Made by a program: the position numbers and the translations under genes. A DNA stretch of 64,000 nt. Source: Caldilineaceae bacterium (GTDB lineage: Bacteria; Chloroflexota; Anaerolineae; Caldilineales; Caldilineaceae). Below the pieces are notes generated by a model. The model searched no databases. It was given only the letters and a program-made list of their open reading frames with translations, and was not told the origin of the DNA. Where the stretch lies: NCBI GenBank assembly GCA_019637685.1, contig JAHBVF010000028.1, positions 23,391 through 87,390 on the forward strand. The letters run 5' to 3'. This document shows positions 51,362 to 61,219 of this stretch, piece after piece; position 1 is the first letter of the stretch, and each line of letters begins with the position of its first letter.

Positions 51362-52748
51362 CACAAGCCCGGAAAAGCTGCGGGCGCTGCTGGTCAGCAG
51401 ATCCCGCAGATCAAACTCTTCCATCTGCCATTCCACCTGTCCCGCCTCAATCTTTGTGATATCCAGCACATCGTTGATCAGACGGGTCAACCGTTCGCTT
51501 TCCGTATTGATGATACCCAGAAACTCGCGTTTTGTGTCATCGTCCACAGCGTAGGAGAGCAGCAGCTCGGAGAAGCTGCGGATCGACGTGAGGGGTGTGC
51601 GCAGCTCATGGGAGACATTGGCGATGAAATTGGTCTTCATCTCGTCGATGCCAAGCAACTCCTGATGGGCCGCGGCCAAATCGCCATAGGCTCGCTTTAG
51701 ATCGTGGCTGCGATCGTCGATAGTTTTGTAGAGCGACGCGTTCTCCAGGGCCAGTCCCGCGCGTTCGATAAAAGAGACCAGCAGTTCATATTCGGGCGGC
51801 TCAAATGGCTCTGCTTGGGCCGCCCGCATCACCCCCACATAACCGCTTGCATTGCCCCGCGCGTCCAATGGCACAATCACATAGGGTTCTGGATCGCTGG
51901 CTGTATTGACAAAAGATTCCATTTGGCCGGATTGAATGGCGGCTTCCACCCGGGGCCGAAGTGCGCCCTTGCCCACGCCGGAATCGGAGAAGATCATCGG
52001 CCCATTCGGGTCCGTTTTCATCCCCAATGTAGCCTCTTCTGCACCCATCAGACGCCGGGTTTCGTGGGCAATTACGCCCATAACTGTGTTGATGTCAAGG
52101 GTTGCACTAAGCGCGCGTGAGCTTTCATTCAGTGCCCGTGCCCGCTCCAACTGTCGCGCCAGAGCGGCCTCTGCAATGCGGGCCTGATCCTGAAGATAGC
52201 TGGCGAGAAGCACCATCAGCAGCAGGAACAACGAACGGATAATGAAATCCCCGTTGAGACCCGCACTCCCGGTCAAACTGGTGATCAGATCGAGCAGGAA
52301 GTAGACGCCAATCACAATCATTGACGGCCCCCACCCATAGCGCATGGCAGCGGCCATTGTGGTTGTGTACAACACATAATTGAAAGAGGTTGAAAAGCCG
52401 CCGCCGATCAGAATAATGCTGATCGAAAGAATGCCGTCCCCAATCGTTGTGATATAGCCGTTGTCCAGCCGAGAGGATTCGCTCTCGATCAGCCGTTGTA
52501 CCTGGAAATTATAGATGGCCGCGATCACCAAAATTGCGTAGGCCGCGTAGATACGGACCGGCACAAGATCGAACAGCAGCAGCGCGGGCGTCATCACAAT
52601 CAGCCCAATCCAGCGGACCAACACAAAGCGTTGCTCCAGCCGCAGGTGTGGCGAGAGCCCGGGTCGCCCCATCCAAAGGCGACTCAGTAGCTGTATAATT
52701 CCTTGGGATAGTAGCGGTTGTTCCGCTTTTTTCCGATTAAGGATAAAA

Positions 52749-53117
52749 TCAGCAGGTAATGTTTTGAACATATTCCACGATCTCCTTTGGGCTGAACGGT
52801 TTCGTCATATACTCATCCGCTCCGCCCAGCATTCCCCGCTCCCGATCAATCTGCTGGCCTTTGGCACTGAGCATCACAATGTGGGTGCCTGACAAGCTGG
52901 GGTCCTCCTTGACAGCCGCACACACTTCATACCCATTTTTGCGCGGCAACATAATATCCAGAAAGACCAATTGGGGGCGCAATTCCCGAATCTTTAATAG
53001 TGCGCTCTCCCCTTCCGAAGCAGTTGCCACCCGAAATCCTTCACGCTCCAGAACAAACGAAAGAGAACGCAAAATATAAGGTTCGTCATCCACGACAAGA
53101 ATTGTTTTATTCGACAT
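52749..53117 (-). CDS. single-domain response regulator
   Basis: 122 residues from the ATG at 53117 with GGAGA upstream. Receiver only: VVDDEPYILRSLSFVLER, phospho-acceptor FLDIMLPRKNG, VMLSAKGQ, MTKPFSP. No output domain, so it acts by protein contact or in a relay. It overlaps the split kinase gene by 23 bases and follows the diterpene cyclase gene by 62 bases in the same unit. Confidence 0.92.
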   Translation of the reverse strand: MSNKTILVVDDEPYILRSLSFVLEREGFRVATASEGESALLKIRELRPQLVFLDIMLPRKNGYEVCAAVKEDPSLSGTHIVMLSAKGQQIDRERGMLGGADEYMTKPFSPKEIVEYVQNITC

Positions 53118-53179
53118 ATCGGTCTCCATTCTTCCACATGAGCGAGAGCAACCCAACGATTTCTATGCTCTCTTCCAAA

Positions 53180-54640
53180 TCAATGCAAAGCAGAAATAAT
53201 CGCTGTCTCAACGATCCGTGACGGGTAGTAGAGACATTTATCAATCCACATAGCCGGGCGCTGTTCGTTCTGGTGTGCCAGGACGTATGCTTTCCCGCCG
53301 TCTATCGCAGCCTGAACGCGCAGGTCTGGGTTTGGGATATGGCGCAGGGCTAACAGGGCATAGGCCGTCTCTTCTACGGTCGAGATGGCGAAATGGCCCC
53401 AAGAGCCGTCCTCATTTTGCGTTTCCAGAAGCCATTCCAGCGCTGGCTGCAAAAGTTCATCGCCCACATTTGATTCACCGCTGTGATGCAATTCCAACAG
53501 GGCAACAACAGCCCTGCCCGTGGCATAGTGGGGCGAGATGTGCCATTTGTCCGTCCAGAAGGAACCCTGCTGCCGGGTCTGGCGCAGGAATGCGATCACT
53601 TTTTCAATCGCTGCCTGGCGGTTGGGATATTCAGGATAGCGCAGCAATGCCATCAACGCATGAATGTTCACCCCAACCGATGGGTGGCGTTCATACTGAA
53701 AGCTGACAAAATAGTCGTCCCGTTCGAACATTTGCAGAACGCAGGGATCCGCGGGAATGCCCGCTTCGTGGAAGAGGATCAGCGCAACCGCGGTCTCATC
53801 TGCATCCGGCACGGGAAAGGAAGGTGACAACGAAACGCCCTTGTCCTTTAATCCGGCATCCAGGGTTTCTATCAACGCCGGTGTGAGGATAGACGAAGCC
53901 GGTTCGCCCCCAAGCCATTGGTGCTGTGCGCTCCACAAATCGTCAAAGGTTTCACAGGGGTCGAGGACAGGCACAGCCGTCCCCTCATCGGTGGACAGGC
54001 AGCGCTCGATATAGGCCACCGCATCTGGATCGTCCAGATAGTGCAGCAGAAAGGCCGTGGCTGCCGGTGAATTGCCGATGGAGCCATTTGACCCGCGTGC
54101 GCTTGCCAGCCGGATGGGGTCCACAGAAGAGCCAAGAAACTCGAGGGAATGGGCAACGGTCACCTGATTCGAGTAGAGCATATGCTCTGGCAACATTTTC
54201 AGCTTTCGTTCCCGCTCCGCCCGAAATGCGTGGATATATGGCGGCAGTTTTACGCCTGCGTTGGCTGCATTTTCAGCCAGTGCAGGCAAAAGCAGCTCAA
54301 ACCCCACCAGTTCACACGGATGCTGCTCCAGGAGGTGGGCATGTTGCCAAAGATAACGCTCGCCGCGCACCACCTGCAGATAGTCTACTTGACGCCGCCC
54401 AAAACGAACCAGCGGAATGAGGGCCGCCAGGGTGCAGATGATTCGGTCATGCAAATAGGGGATAGAACTTCCCCAACTGCCATCGGGCCATTGGTTTTGC
54501 GATATCCAATTCAGCGCCGTAGGAAAGCGCGGGTCCCGCCGTTCCGCCGGATGGGGAATCGCTGCAACCCAGGCCGTGTCATAAGGGGTGCTGGCTATCG
54601 AACGGGGATATACAGACACTCTTTGATCCACAAGATTCAT
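53180..54640 (-). CDS. class II diterpene cyclase (copalyl/kolavenyl diphosphate synthase-like)
   Basis: 486 residues, ATG with GGGAGA upstream, two bases after the class I gene. QW-type repeats NQWPDGSWGSSIPYLHDR (about 49-66) and QNEDGSWGHFAISTVEETAY (about 425-445) mark the alpha-barrel cyclase fold. The acid motif that starts protonation, usually DxDD, reads DADE (279-282) in PDADETAVALILFH: the middle, catalytic Asp is kept and the last is Glu. It would cyclise geranylgeranyl diphosphate to a bicyclic diphosphate for the class I partner. Confidence 0.85.
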   Translation of the reverse strand: MNLVDQRVSVYPRSIASTPYDTAWVAAIPHPAERRDPRFPTALNWISQNQWPDGSWGSSIPYLHDRIICTLAALIPLVRFGRRQVDYLQVVRGERYLWQHAHLLEQHPCELVGFELLLPALAENAANAGVKLPPYIHAFRAERERKLKMLPEHMLYSNQVTVAHSLEFLGSSVDPIRLASARGSNGSIGNSPAATAFLLHYLDDPDAVAYIERCLSTDEGTAVPVLDPCETFDDLWSAQHQWLGGEPASSILTPALIETLDAGLKDKGVSLSPSFPVPDADETAVALILFHEAGIPADPCVLQMFERDDYFVSFQYERHPSVGVNIHALMALLRYPEYPNRQAAIEKVIAFLRQTRQQGSFWTDKWHISPHYATGRAVVALLELHHSGESNVGDELLQPALEWLLETQNEDGSWGHFAISTVEETAYALLALRHIPNPDLRVQAAIDGGKAYVLAHQNEQRPAMWIDKCLYYPSRIVETAIISALH

Positions 54641-54642
54641 AT

Positions 54643-55659
54643 TTATCTCCCTGCACCTGTTGTAAAGGTGTGATAGTCGTGATTCACATAGAAATCACAG
54701 ACAAAGCGGGCAATATCCGCGATGGCCCGTTCCGGATAGCCGGTTTGTGTCTTATCGGCGTCCTGGAGATGTTTGCACAATTCCAATCCGCGTTGAATAT
54801 CCTGACGCACAATATCGCATGCCCATTGCATAGCCGCATCTTCGTTATGCCCGGCAGCCATTGCCTGGCGCTGCAAAATCACAATAGAGTTAATCTTGAA
54901 CTCGGCGATCTCTTTGTCGTAGCTGCGCAGATCGTTGGCCAGGCGAATACAGGTCGAAGCGGCCATGGCCAAGTCTTTGATTCGGGTGTAATGGTCCAAC
55001 ATCGTGGGATCATTGATCGCGATAAGCGTCGTCCAAATGTGGGGCGGTCCCCCCACTGTATACAGCCCGTTCTCCAGATATGTGTCGTAATCGGGCAGTT
55101 GATCGGTGGCCCGGTCGGCCCGATAGTGGGTGCGCCATTCGTGCTCACGCATCATACCGTCCAACGTGCCGTGGACAGCACTGGACCATTCTTCCTGCAG
55201 CGCAGGAAAAAGTGGATAGGTCGCCAGGTCTTCCAAAATATCGCGCAGGGCCAATACCAGTGTGTCCCGGTCCCTGCGCTGTACCCCGTTGTCACCGTCC
55301 ACAATCTCTTTGTAGCGCTCAACCCGCCGCCGCAATTCAGCAAAAGGCACGGTCTCTTCATCAAAGAGATCATCGATTGTAAAGACCCACAAACTCACCC
55401 GCGCCATGCTAACCAGCGCAGAGGCAGAGGCAAAGGGGGCCGCCGCGGTAACCGACAGGCTGAGGGGCCAAACGCGAACCCGGCGGATGAGCGGATAGCT
55501 GGCCGCCCATCGATGTAGTTCTCGGGAAGCCCTGGTCGTCAGATCAAAGATACGCAATTTGCTCTCTTCATCCATCCGTGCCAAAAAATCGCTTTGCAAC
55601 CCGTAGTCGAAATCGCTCTTGGCAGGTGTCGAAGGCTGTTTTGTGCTGGTAGTAATCAC
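54643..55659 (-). CDS. class I terpene synthase
   Basis: 338 residues; GTG start five bases after AGGAG. Metal motifs of class I synthases: VFTIDDLFDEE (DDxxD, 96-100) and RLANDLRSYDKEIAEFKINS (NSE type, 242-250). Length fits bacterial single-domain synthases. With the class II cyclase next to it, it likely removes the diphosphate from the bicyclic product to give a labdane- or clerodane-type diterpene alcohol or alkene, as known for paired genes in Chloroflexota and actinobacteria. Confidence 0.87.
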   Translation of the reverse strand: MITTSTKQPSTPAKSDFDYGLQSDFLARMDEESKLRIFDLTTRASRELHRWAASYPLIRRVRVWPLSLSVTAAAPFASASALVSMARVSLWVFTIDDLFDEETVPFAELRRRVERYKEIVDGDNGVQRRDRDTLVLALRDILEDLATYPLFPALQEEWSSAVHGTLDGMMREHEWRTHYRADRATDQLPDYDTYLENGLYTVGGPPHIWTTLIAINDPTMLDHYTRIKDLAMAASTCIRLANDLRSYDKEIAEFKINSIVILQRQAMAAGHNEDAAMQWACDIVRQDIQRGLELCKHLQDADKTQTGYPERAIADIARFVCDFYVNHDYHTFTTGAGR

Positions 55660-55699
55660 ATCTTCTCCTCAGTGTAAGCCGGGGCGCAGAATCCGTTGG

Positions 55700-57610
55700 T
55701 CATGCGCCGAATACCCAGCGCCGACCGACGCTTTCGTCGTTGCCCACTGTCTCCATTGCTTCAATAAACGTGGGAACCAAATCGGGATCAAACTGGCTGC
55801 CCGAACCCGATTTCAGCTCTTCCCGGATCTGCTGCCAGTTCATCCCTTTGCGATAGGGACGATCCAACGACATCGCCGAAAAGGCATCGGCCAGGGCCAT
55901 AATCCGTCCCAACAGGGGAATGTCGTCGCCAGTCTTTTGATAGGGATAGCCGTGGCCGTCGAACCGTTCGTGATGATGGGCCACCGCGTCCAGCACATCA
56001 TTCAGGTAGGGGATATTCTTGATCATCATTTCCGAGAGCTGCACATGCTGCTTCATAATGGAGTATTCATCGGCGGTCAGCTTGCCGGGCTTTTTCAATA
56101 TTTGATCAGGTATCCCGATCTTGCCGATATCGTGAAGCAAACCGGCAATGCGCAAAGCCCGCCGGGATTCGTCGGACAAGTGCAGCGCATCTGCCAGTAT
56201 CAGCGCGGCTTCGGTTACAACTTCTGAATGGGTCCGTGTGTAGTGGTCCTTGGCATCGACCGAATTGACCAGCCCTTCCAGCGCAGTGTAGCTGCTCCCT
56301 TGCAGGGCCATCCAATCAGACCGATTTGTATTCACCTGGGTCAGTCGTCCACCCCCGGCATTTTTTGATTCGTAGAGAGCAGCATCCGCGTGGGCGATCA
56401 ATTCGTGTTTGGAGCGGCCATCCTTGGGGAAGGTGGCAATGCCAAGCGAAAGACGGAGCGGCAAAGAATCGCCCTGCACGTCAATTTCGCATTTTTCCAC
56501 TTCCCCGATCACCCGCCTGCCCACCATCAACGCGTCCTCCATATCTGTGTGCGGGAGCACCAATAAAAATTCATCCCCACCATAGCGTCCCACAATATCC
56601 TTGGTACGCACGGTTTCCCGCAGACACGCGCTTACTGTACGCAACACGCGATCGCCCACGGGGTGGCCGTAGACATCATTGAAAAGCTTAAAGCTGTCCA
56701 GATCGGCAATGATAATTGAGGCGGAAGATTCATTGCGGTCCGCGTCGCTCAACACTTCGTCAATGCGTTCCTGCAAACAGCGGTGGTTGATCAGCCCGGT
56801 CAGCCCGTCTGTGTCGGCCTGACGCCGGGCCACCTGATAAAGCTGCGCGCTGCGAATGGCTGGCGCGGCCACAGCCGCCACACCCACCAGAAGTTTGGAG
56901 TCACCGGAACTAAATTCCGTTGCATCGATCTTGCCTTCCAACATAATTTCGCCAATGGATTCGCCATTGACGATTAGGGGGGCGGCTATCCGCGCACGGG
57001 GATTCTGAACATCCGCTTCGCCATCCGTATTTGTCAGAGAGACAATCGTTTCATGGCCCTTCAGTTGAAAGAGGCGAAGGCTGGCCTGGGCCGCGCCCAA
57101 AGCGCCCACCGTCGAGCGAACAATCAAATGGCAGGCTGCCTCCAAATCCAATACCCCTCCCAGCGCTTCGCCAAGACTGTAGAGCAGGTGAAGCTCCTCG
57201 TAAGAGTGAACAACTTCGGTTGTCAGGCTGGCCACCACATCTTCCAGGTCCAAAAGCTCGGAAAGATAGTGTGCGATCCAGTCGGCCACTTCCTCGGGAT
57301 TGCCAGCGACCATCCAGACACGCACCGAGGCAATGGGCCATTCCCGGAAGACCACATAGGACGAATCTGTTACAGTGCCTTTGGTTTCAGGCGGAAACGG
57401 AATGCCAAAAGCACTGATAGGACTTTCATCCGCAGAGACAACCTCCACGTAGATGGCCTTGTCTGCACACACCTTTTGCAAAAAACGCGCCACGCGCTCT
57501 CCGGTGCAGAGACGATAGAGGGGCTTTGACATAAAGCTGCTATCGCCCGCTACAGCCGGCTCATCGGTAGAAGGCCGTGAATCTGTCATGACCTGATTGC
57601 TTGAATGCAC
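55700..57610 (-). CDS. GAF-GGDEF-HD-GYP c-di-GMP protein
   Basis: 636 residues (GTG at 57610; an ATG at 57589 is possible). About 140-270 GAF; GGDEF domain with RYGGDEF and an RxxD (RTKD) inhibition site five residues upstream; HD-GYP domain with AGLLHDIGKIGIPD and HHHERFDGHGYP. So it can in principle both make and degrade c-di-GMP. It is the first gene of the leftward unit that continues with the terpene genes, the receiver and the kinase; 40 bases separate it from the class I synthase. Confidence 0.92.
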   Translation of the reverse strand: MHSSNQVMTDSRPSTDEPAVAGDSSFMSKPLYRLCTGERVARFLQKVCADKAIYVEVVSADESPISAFGIPFPPETKGTVTDSSYVVFREWPIASVRVWMVAGNPEEVADWIAHYLSELLDLEDVVASLTTEVVHSYEELHLLYSLGEALGGVLDLEAACHLIVRSTVGALGAAQASLRLFQLKGHETIVSLTNTDGEADVQNPRARIAAPLIVNGESIGEIMLEGKIDATEFSSGDSKLLVGVAAVAAPAIRSAQLYQVARRQADTDGLTGLINHRCLQERIDEVLSDADRNESSASIIIADLDSFKLFNDVYGHPVGDRVLRTVSACLRETVRTKDIVGRYGGDEFLLVLPHTDMEDALMVGRRVIGEVEKCEIDVQGDSLPLRLSLGIATFPKDGRSKHELIAHADAALYESKNAGGGRLTQVNTNRSDWMALQGSSYTALEGLVNSVDAKDHYTRTHSEVVTEAALILADALHLSDESRRALRIAGLLHDIGKIGIPDQILKKPGKLTADEYSIMKQHVQLSEMMIKNIPYLNDVLDAVAHHHERFDGHGYPYQKTGDDIPLLGRIMALADAFSAMSLDRPYRKGMNWQQIREELKSGSGSQFDPDLVPTFIEAMETVGNDESVGRRWVFGA

Positions 57611-58033
57611 GAGTCCATTCCCTCCCCACGCGTTAAGCGTGACATAGTATCCGTCTGTGTATCCCTGAAAGTATCGACCAATTATAGAAAGTTCTATATG
57701 GGGATTAGGTACTCGTTACGGCAAATGGCTGGCCCGTTTGCGGGCAAATCCAATAGAGGGCGTGGGGGCAAGGCGCGGGAATGGGTTTTGCACTTGGCCC
57801 TGGCGGGACGGAAAGCGCTGGACCGGGTCAGCCGTGCTATCCCCAGGGACTACCCCATACGTTCCTGGACCCTCGCGCCTGTATTGGCGAATTTTCCCAC
57901 GCAGAGCATATAATTGAATCATCAGAACCCACTATTGTCGACGGAAATATGACTACAGCCAATCGATTGGCAAAGAGTGTGCTGCTGAATTTGTTGGATG
58001 TACAGATATTATTGATACACAAGGACGAAAACG
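57611..58033. other. gene-free region upstream of clpS
   Basis: 423 bases. TATAAT at 57909-57914 with TTGGCG 19 bases before is a possible promoter for clpS. Two overlapping frames here (57605-57913, 57781-58041) look like random low-complexity translations. No other signal seen. Confidence 0.5.
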
Positions 58034-58357
58034 ATGGCTGAAAGTAAACTGCGGATTGACGTTGAAACTGACTGGACAACGGACGTTGAAACCCTTGACA
58101 CGGATGACGACAGCGTCAGAATTCTGATCCACAACGACAATGTGACGACTTTTGAATTTGTCATCGATATCCTCCAACGCATCTTCCGCCTCTCCAAAGA
58201 GATTGCCGAACACATCGCCTGGGAAACCCACACCAGAGATGTCGCGCCGGTGGCGACCCGACCCAAATCCGAGGCAGAGCGATTGGTGAACCAGGCCCAC
58301 GCCGCGGCCAGGGCCAATGGCTTTCCCCTCACCTTTACCATCGAACCCAAGGAGTGA
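58034..58357 (+). CDS. clpS: ATP-dependent Clp protease adaptor ClpS
   Basis: 107 residues. ILIHNDNVTTFEFVIDILQR is the conserved ClpS loop that binds N-terminal degrons, followed by VNQAHAAARANGFPLTFTIE. It hands N-end-rule substrates to ClpA/ClpC. The N-terminal extension (about 27 acidic residues) is normal. No clpA or clpC is adjacent. Confidence 0.94.
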   Translation: MAESKLRIDVETDWTTDVETLDTDDDSVRILIHNDNVTTFEFVIDILQRIFRLSKEIAEHIAWETHTRDVAPVATRPKSEAERLVNQAHAAARANGFPLTFTIEPKE

Positions 58358-58363
58358 TCGCCT

Positions 58364-58834
58364 GTGGCCCAACCCCACGACCCACTGCGCCCCCACAGTC
58401 ACGACCCCAACCCCGCGCCCCCTTCTGAAAGCCCCGACTTTCTTCTGCTCCTGCCCGATGGCGGCCAGCAGAACATCACACCCGACGATCTCTACGGCCT
58501 GCCGCCAACGACGCTGACCGACTGCTTTATTGTCAGCACAGGCCACGGCACATCCGGCCCTTTCGCCTTTACCGGCGTGGCGCTGGCCGGCTTCGTGGCT
58601 CGCTATTGGCCCGGCCCCTGGGCGCAGGCTGAAATCATCAGCGCGGACGGCTTTGGTACGCGGCTTTCTGCCGCGGACGTTGCCGAGGCAACCGCCCGGC
58701 CCATCTTACTGGCGCACACGATCGACGGCCAGCCCCTCAGCCGGGCCGCGGGGCTGGTGCGGCTGATTGTCCCCAGCGAAACTGACGACGCGCTCAAGCA
58801 GGTAAAATGGATAGGAGAGATGAGGATTCTATGA
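58364..58834 (+). CDS. molybdopterin-domain (sulfite oxidase-like) small protein
   Basis: 156 residues, GTG with GGAGTG upstream. The order FTGVALAGFVARYWPG, SADGFGTRLSAADVAE, PILLAHTIDGQPLSR, GLVRLIVPS and VKWIGEMRI is that of oxidoreductase molybdopterin-binding domains, but the Moco-ligand cysteine of true sulfite oxidases is not at its usual place (Cys54 is the only candidate). It may be a non-catalytic relative. Its stop overlaps hyuA by ATGA. Confidence 0.7.
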   Translation: MAQPHDPLRPHSHDPNPAPPSESPDFLLLLPDGGQQNITPDDLYGLPPTTLTDCFIVSTGHGTSGPFAFTGVALAGFVARYWPGPWAQAEIISADGFGTRLSAADVAEATARPILLAHTIDGQPLSRAAGLVRLIVPSETDDALKQVKWIGEMRIL

Positions 58835-60954
58835 AACTCATCGGCATTGACGTGGGCGGCACATTTACCGATTTTGTGCTGCTGGAAGACGGCCACATCC
58901 GCGTTTACAAATCACCCACCACCCCGGACGACCAAAGCCGGGGGATTGTCACCGGACTCTTCGCACTTTTGAATCCACCGAAATCTGCGAATACCGCCTC
59001 CACCCAGCCCCAAAATGAGGGCGGAATCGGGGATGGGGGGCTGATCGTCCACGGCACAACCGCGGCCACCAATGCCCTGCTGGAGCGCAAAGGCGCACGC
59101 ACAGCCCTGCTCACCACCGCGGGCTTCGCCGATGTCATCGAAATTGGTCGCCAGAATCGCCCCCACCTCTACGCCCTGCACCAGCAGCGCGCCCCCCAAC
59201 TGGTCCCCGCCGACCTACGCTTTGAAGCGGTCGAGCGGCTGGCTGTAGACGGCAATGCCCTCACCGCTCTGGACGAGGCCGGGCTGGAAGCCGTGGCCCG
59301 GCAGATAGCCGCGGCCCAGCCGGAGAGCGTGGCCGTCGTCTTCCTCTTTTCCTACAGCAACCCGGCCCACGAAGAACAGGCCGCGGCTATCGTGCGTCGC
59401 CATCTGCCCGACGCTGCCTTTTCCCTCAGCAGCCACATTCTGCCCGAATACCGGGAATACGAACGCACGGCCACGACAGTTGTCAATGCCTATGTGCAGC
59501 CCCTGGCCGAGCGCTATCTGCATCGCCTCTCCACCGCGCTGGGTGGCACGCCCATTCGGGTGATGCAGTCCAACGGCGGCGCGATTGGCATCGAACAGGC
59601 CAGCGCGGAACCAGCCCGGCTCGTCCTCAGCGGACCCGCGGGCGGTGTTGTGGGCGCGTTTGCGGCCGCGGCCCAGGCGTTGGAAAGCGACACGCCCCAC
59701 ATCATCACTTTCGATATGGGCGGGACCAGCACCGATGTGGCCCTCTGCCCCGGCCAAATTCCCCGCACGGGCGAGAGTGAAATCGCGGGGCTGCCCCTGC
59801 GTCTGCCCGTCATCGACATCCACACTGTCGGCGCGGGGGGCGGCAGTCTGGCCGCAGTGGACGCGGGCGGTGGGATGCGGGTTGGCCCGCAAAGCGCAGG
59901 CGCTGTCCCTGGCCCGGTCTGCTATGCACGGGGCGGAACCCAGCCAACAGTCACCGACGCCAATCTGGTGTTGGGGCGGCTGGACAGTGGCAATTTCCTC
60001 GGGGGCAATTTCCTGGGCGGGACCGGCGCGGTGGGATTGGACACGGCCGCCGCGGGGAAAGCGTTGGCCCGTCTGGGCGAAGAGTTGGGCGGCTATTCTC
60101 CCCAGGAGGCCGCGTTGGGTGTCATCCGCATCGCCAACGCCACAATGGAGCGGGCTTTGCGTCGAGTCTCCGTAGAACGGGGCCACGACCCGCGCGGCTT
60201 CACGCTCATTCCTTTTGGTGGCGCGGGGCCGCTACATGCCTGCGATCTGGCCGCGGCCCTGGGTGTGGAGCGTATCCTCATTCCCCCCAGCCCCGGCGTA
60301 CTCAGCGCGCTGGGGTTGCTGATGGCGGATGTCGTCCACGAAAATGCTCAGGCCATTTTGCGCGATGCCAGTGCGTTGGACGCGGAAATTGATTTTCTGG
60401 TCGGCCACTTTGCCCGGCTGGTTGAACAGAGCGAGAGGATTTTGGCCGGAGAGGGAGTGGCCGATCCCCGGCTGGACGCGGCGCTGGATATGCGCTACCG
60501 GGGGCAGAGCTACGAATTGACCGTCCCGCTGGCCACACCCATTCGTCGGGAAAGCCTGGCGGATGCTGTGGCCGCGTTTCACGCGCTCCACGAACAACGC
60601 TATGGCTATGCAATGGCAGAGGCAACCGTCGAAGTTGTCACCCTGCGTCTGCGCGGCAGCGGACCGGGCGCACAGCCCAAATTTCAACGCCACCCCCCCG
60701 GCCCCCCAGACGCGTCCTCAGCCTTTTTGGGCGAAAAACCCGTCTGGTTCCAGGCCGACGCGCCCACGCCCACGGCAACGTATGATCGCAGCCGTCTCAC
60801 CCCCGGCAACCGCTTCCCCGGCCCGGCTATCGTCTACCAGTTCGACACCACAGCCGTCATCCCACCGGGCTGGGCCGCGCGGGTGGATGGGTGGGGGAAT
60901 CTGTGGGTGGAGCGAGCGCCGACGGCGGACGGCGGACCGCTGACCGCGGGATAG
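58831..60954 (+). CDS. hyuA: N-methylhydantoinase A / 5-oxoprolinase subunit HyuA
   Basis: 707 residues from the ATG at 58831, GAGG upstream. ASKHA ATPase start IGIDVGGTFTDFVLL, VHGTTAATNALLERKGA, SILPEYREYERTATTVV, and the second half ITFDMGGTSTDVALC, DIHTVGAGGGSLAAVD, IPFGGAGPLHACDLA. ATP-dependent ring opening of hydantoins, oxoproline or related lactams, together with HyuB. Neighbouring genes (clpS, molybdopterin protein) do not reveal the substrate. Confidence 0.94.
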   Translation: MKLIGIDVGGTFTDFVLLEDGHIRVYKSPTTPDDQSRGIVTGLFALLNPPKSANTASTQPQNEGGIGDGGLIVHGTTAATNALLERKGARTALLTTAGFADVIEIGRQNRPHLYALHQQRAPQLVPADLRFEAVERLAVDGNALTALDEAGLEAVARQIAAAQPESVAVVFLFSYSNPAHEEQAAAIVRRHLPDAAFSLSSHILPEYREYERTATTVVNAYVQPLAERYLHRLSTALGGTPIRVMQSNGGAIGIEQASAEPARLVLSGPAGGVVGAFAAAAQALESDTPHIITFDMGGTSTDVALCPGQIPRTGESEIAGLPLRLPVIDIHTVGAGGGSLAAVDAGGGMRVGPQSAGAVPGPVCYARGGTQPTVTDANLVLGRLDSGNFLGGNFLGGTGAVGLDTAAAGKALARLGEELGGYSPQEAALGVIRIANATMERALRRVSVERGHDPRGFTLIPFGGAGPLHACDLAAALGVERILIPPSPGVLSALGLLMADVVHENAQAILRDASALDAEIDFLVGHFARLVEQSERILAGEGVADPRLDAALDMRYRGQSYELTVPLATPIRRESLADAVAAFHALHEQRYGYAMAEATVEVVTLRLRGSGPGAQPKFQRHPPGPPDASSAFLGEKPVWFQADAPTPTATYDRSRLTPGNRFPGPAIVYQFDTTAVIPPGWAARVDGWGNLWVERAPTADGGPLTAG

Positions 60955-60981
60955 GCACATTCAATCGGCACAGGTGATGGA

Positions 60982-61083
60982 ATGGCATACAAGTTTGAGC
61001 AGTTGGAGGTTTGGAAGCTGGCGTTGGATTACATTGACCTGATTTATGCCGTAGCCAATGAGCTTCCCAAATCGGAAGAATGA
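60982..61083 (+). pseudogene. N-terminal fragment of a four-helix bundle (S23-type) protein
   Basis: 33 residues, MAYKFEQLEVWKLALDYIDL then IYAVANELPKSEE, matching the start of the four-helix bundle proteins related to 23S rRNA intervening-sequence ORFs (TIGR02436), which are about 115-120 residues long. The stop overlaps the left target duplication of the repeat at 61087-61219, so the gene is truncated. Frame after the repeat does not resume cleanly. Confidence 0.55.
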
Positions 61084-61086
61084 CTC

Positions 61087-61219
61087 TACTGCAAAAAGCC
61101 TCTAAACTCACCGCGGAGTCGCGGGGAACGCGGAGGCTCGCGGCGTTTTTCGCCTGAATCTCGCCGCGTTGCCTCCGCGCCCTCTGCGGCTCCGCGGTGA
61201 AATTGACCTTTTTGCAGTA
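61087..61219. mobile_element. 133-bp MITE-like repeat
   Basis: Terminal inverted repeats TACTGCAAAAAG (61087-61098) and CTTTTTGCAGTA (61208-61219); direct repeats GACTC on both sides (61082-61086, 61220-61224). Inside is a GC-rich palindrome with CACCGCGGAG and CTCCGCGGTG. No coding capacity. Lies after the truncated S23-type gene. Confidence 0.7.

Larger units (their letters stand above)
49542..52771 (-). pseudogene. sensor histidine kinase split by an IS element
   Basis: Two pieces of one gene. 52771 to 51362 encodes five or six N-terminal membrane helices, a GAF domain and HisKA with NVSHELRTPL (His about 388). 49934 to 49542 encodes the ATPase half: HQVVANLMGNALKFTESG, QDTGMGIAQ, HGTGLGLSI. 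Removing 49935-51355 and one copy of the duplicated TTTCAT joins SFSGLVMK to QGLEFDLIQP in frame, restoring a 600-residue kinase. Now it lacks the catalytic half. It overlaps the response regulator gene end by 23 bases, so both were cotranslated. Confidence 0.93.

Noticed and set aside
57605..58041. Two frames upstream of clpS
   Set aside because: Composition and lack of ribosome sites suggest chance; region also holds the likely clpS promoter.
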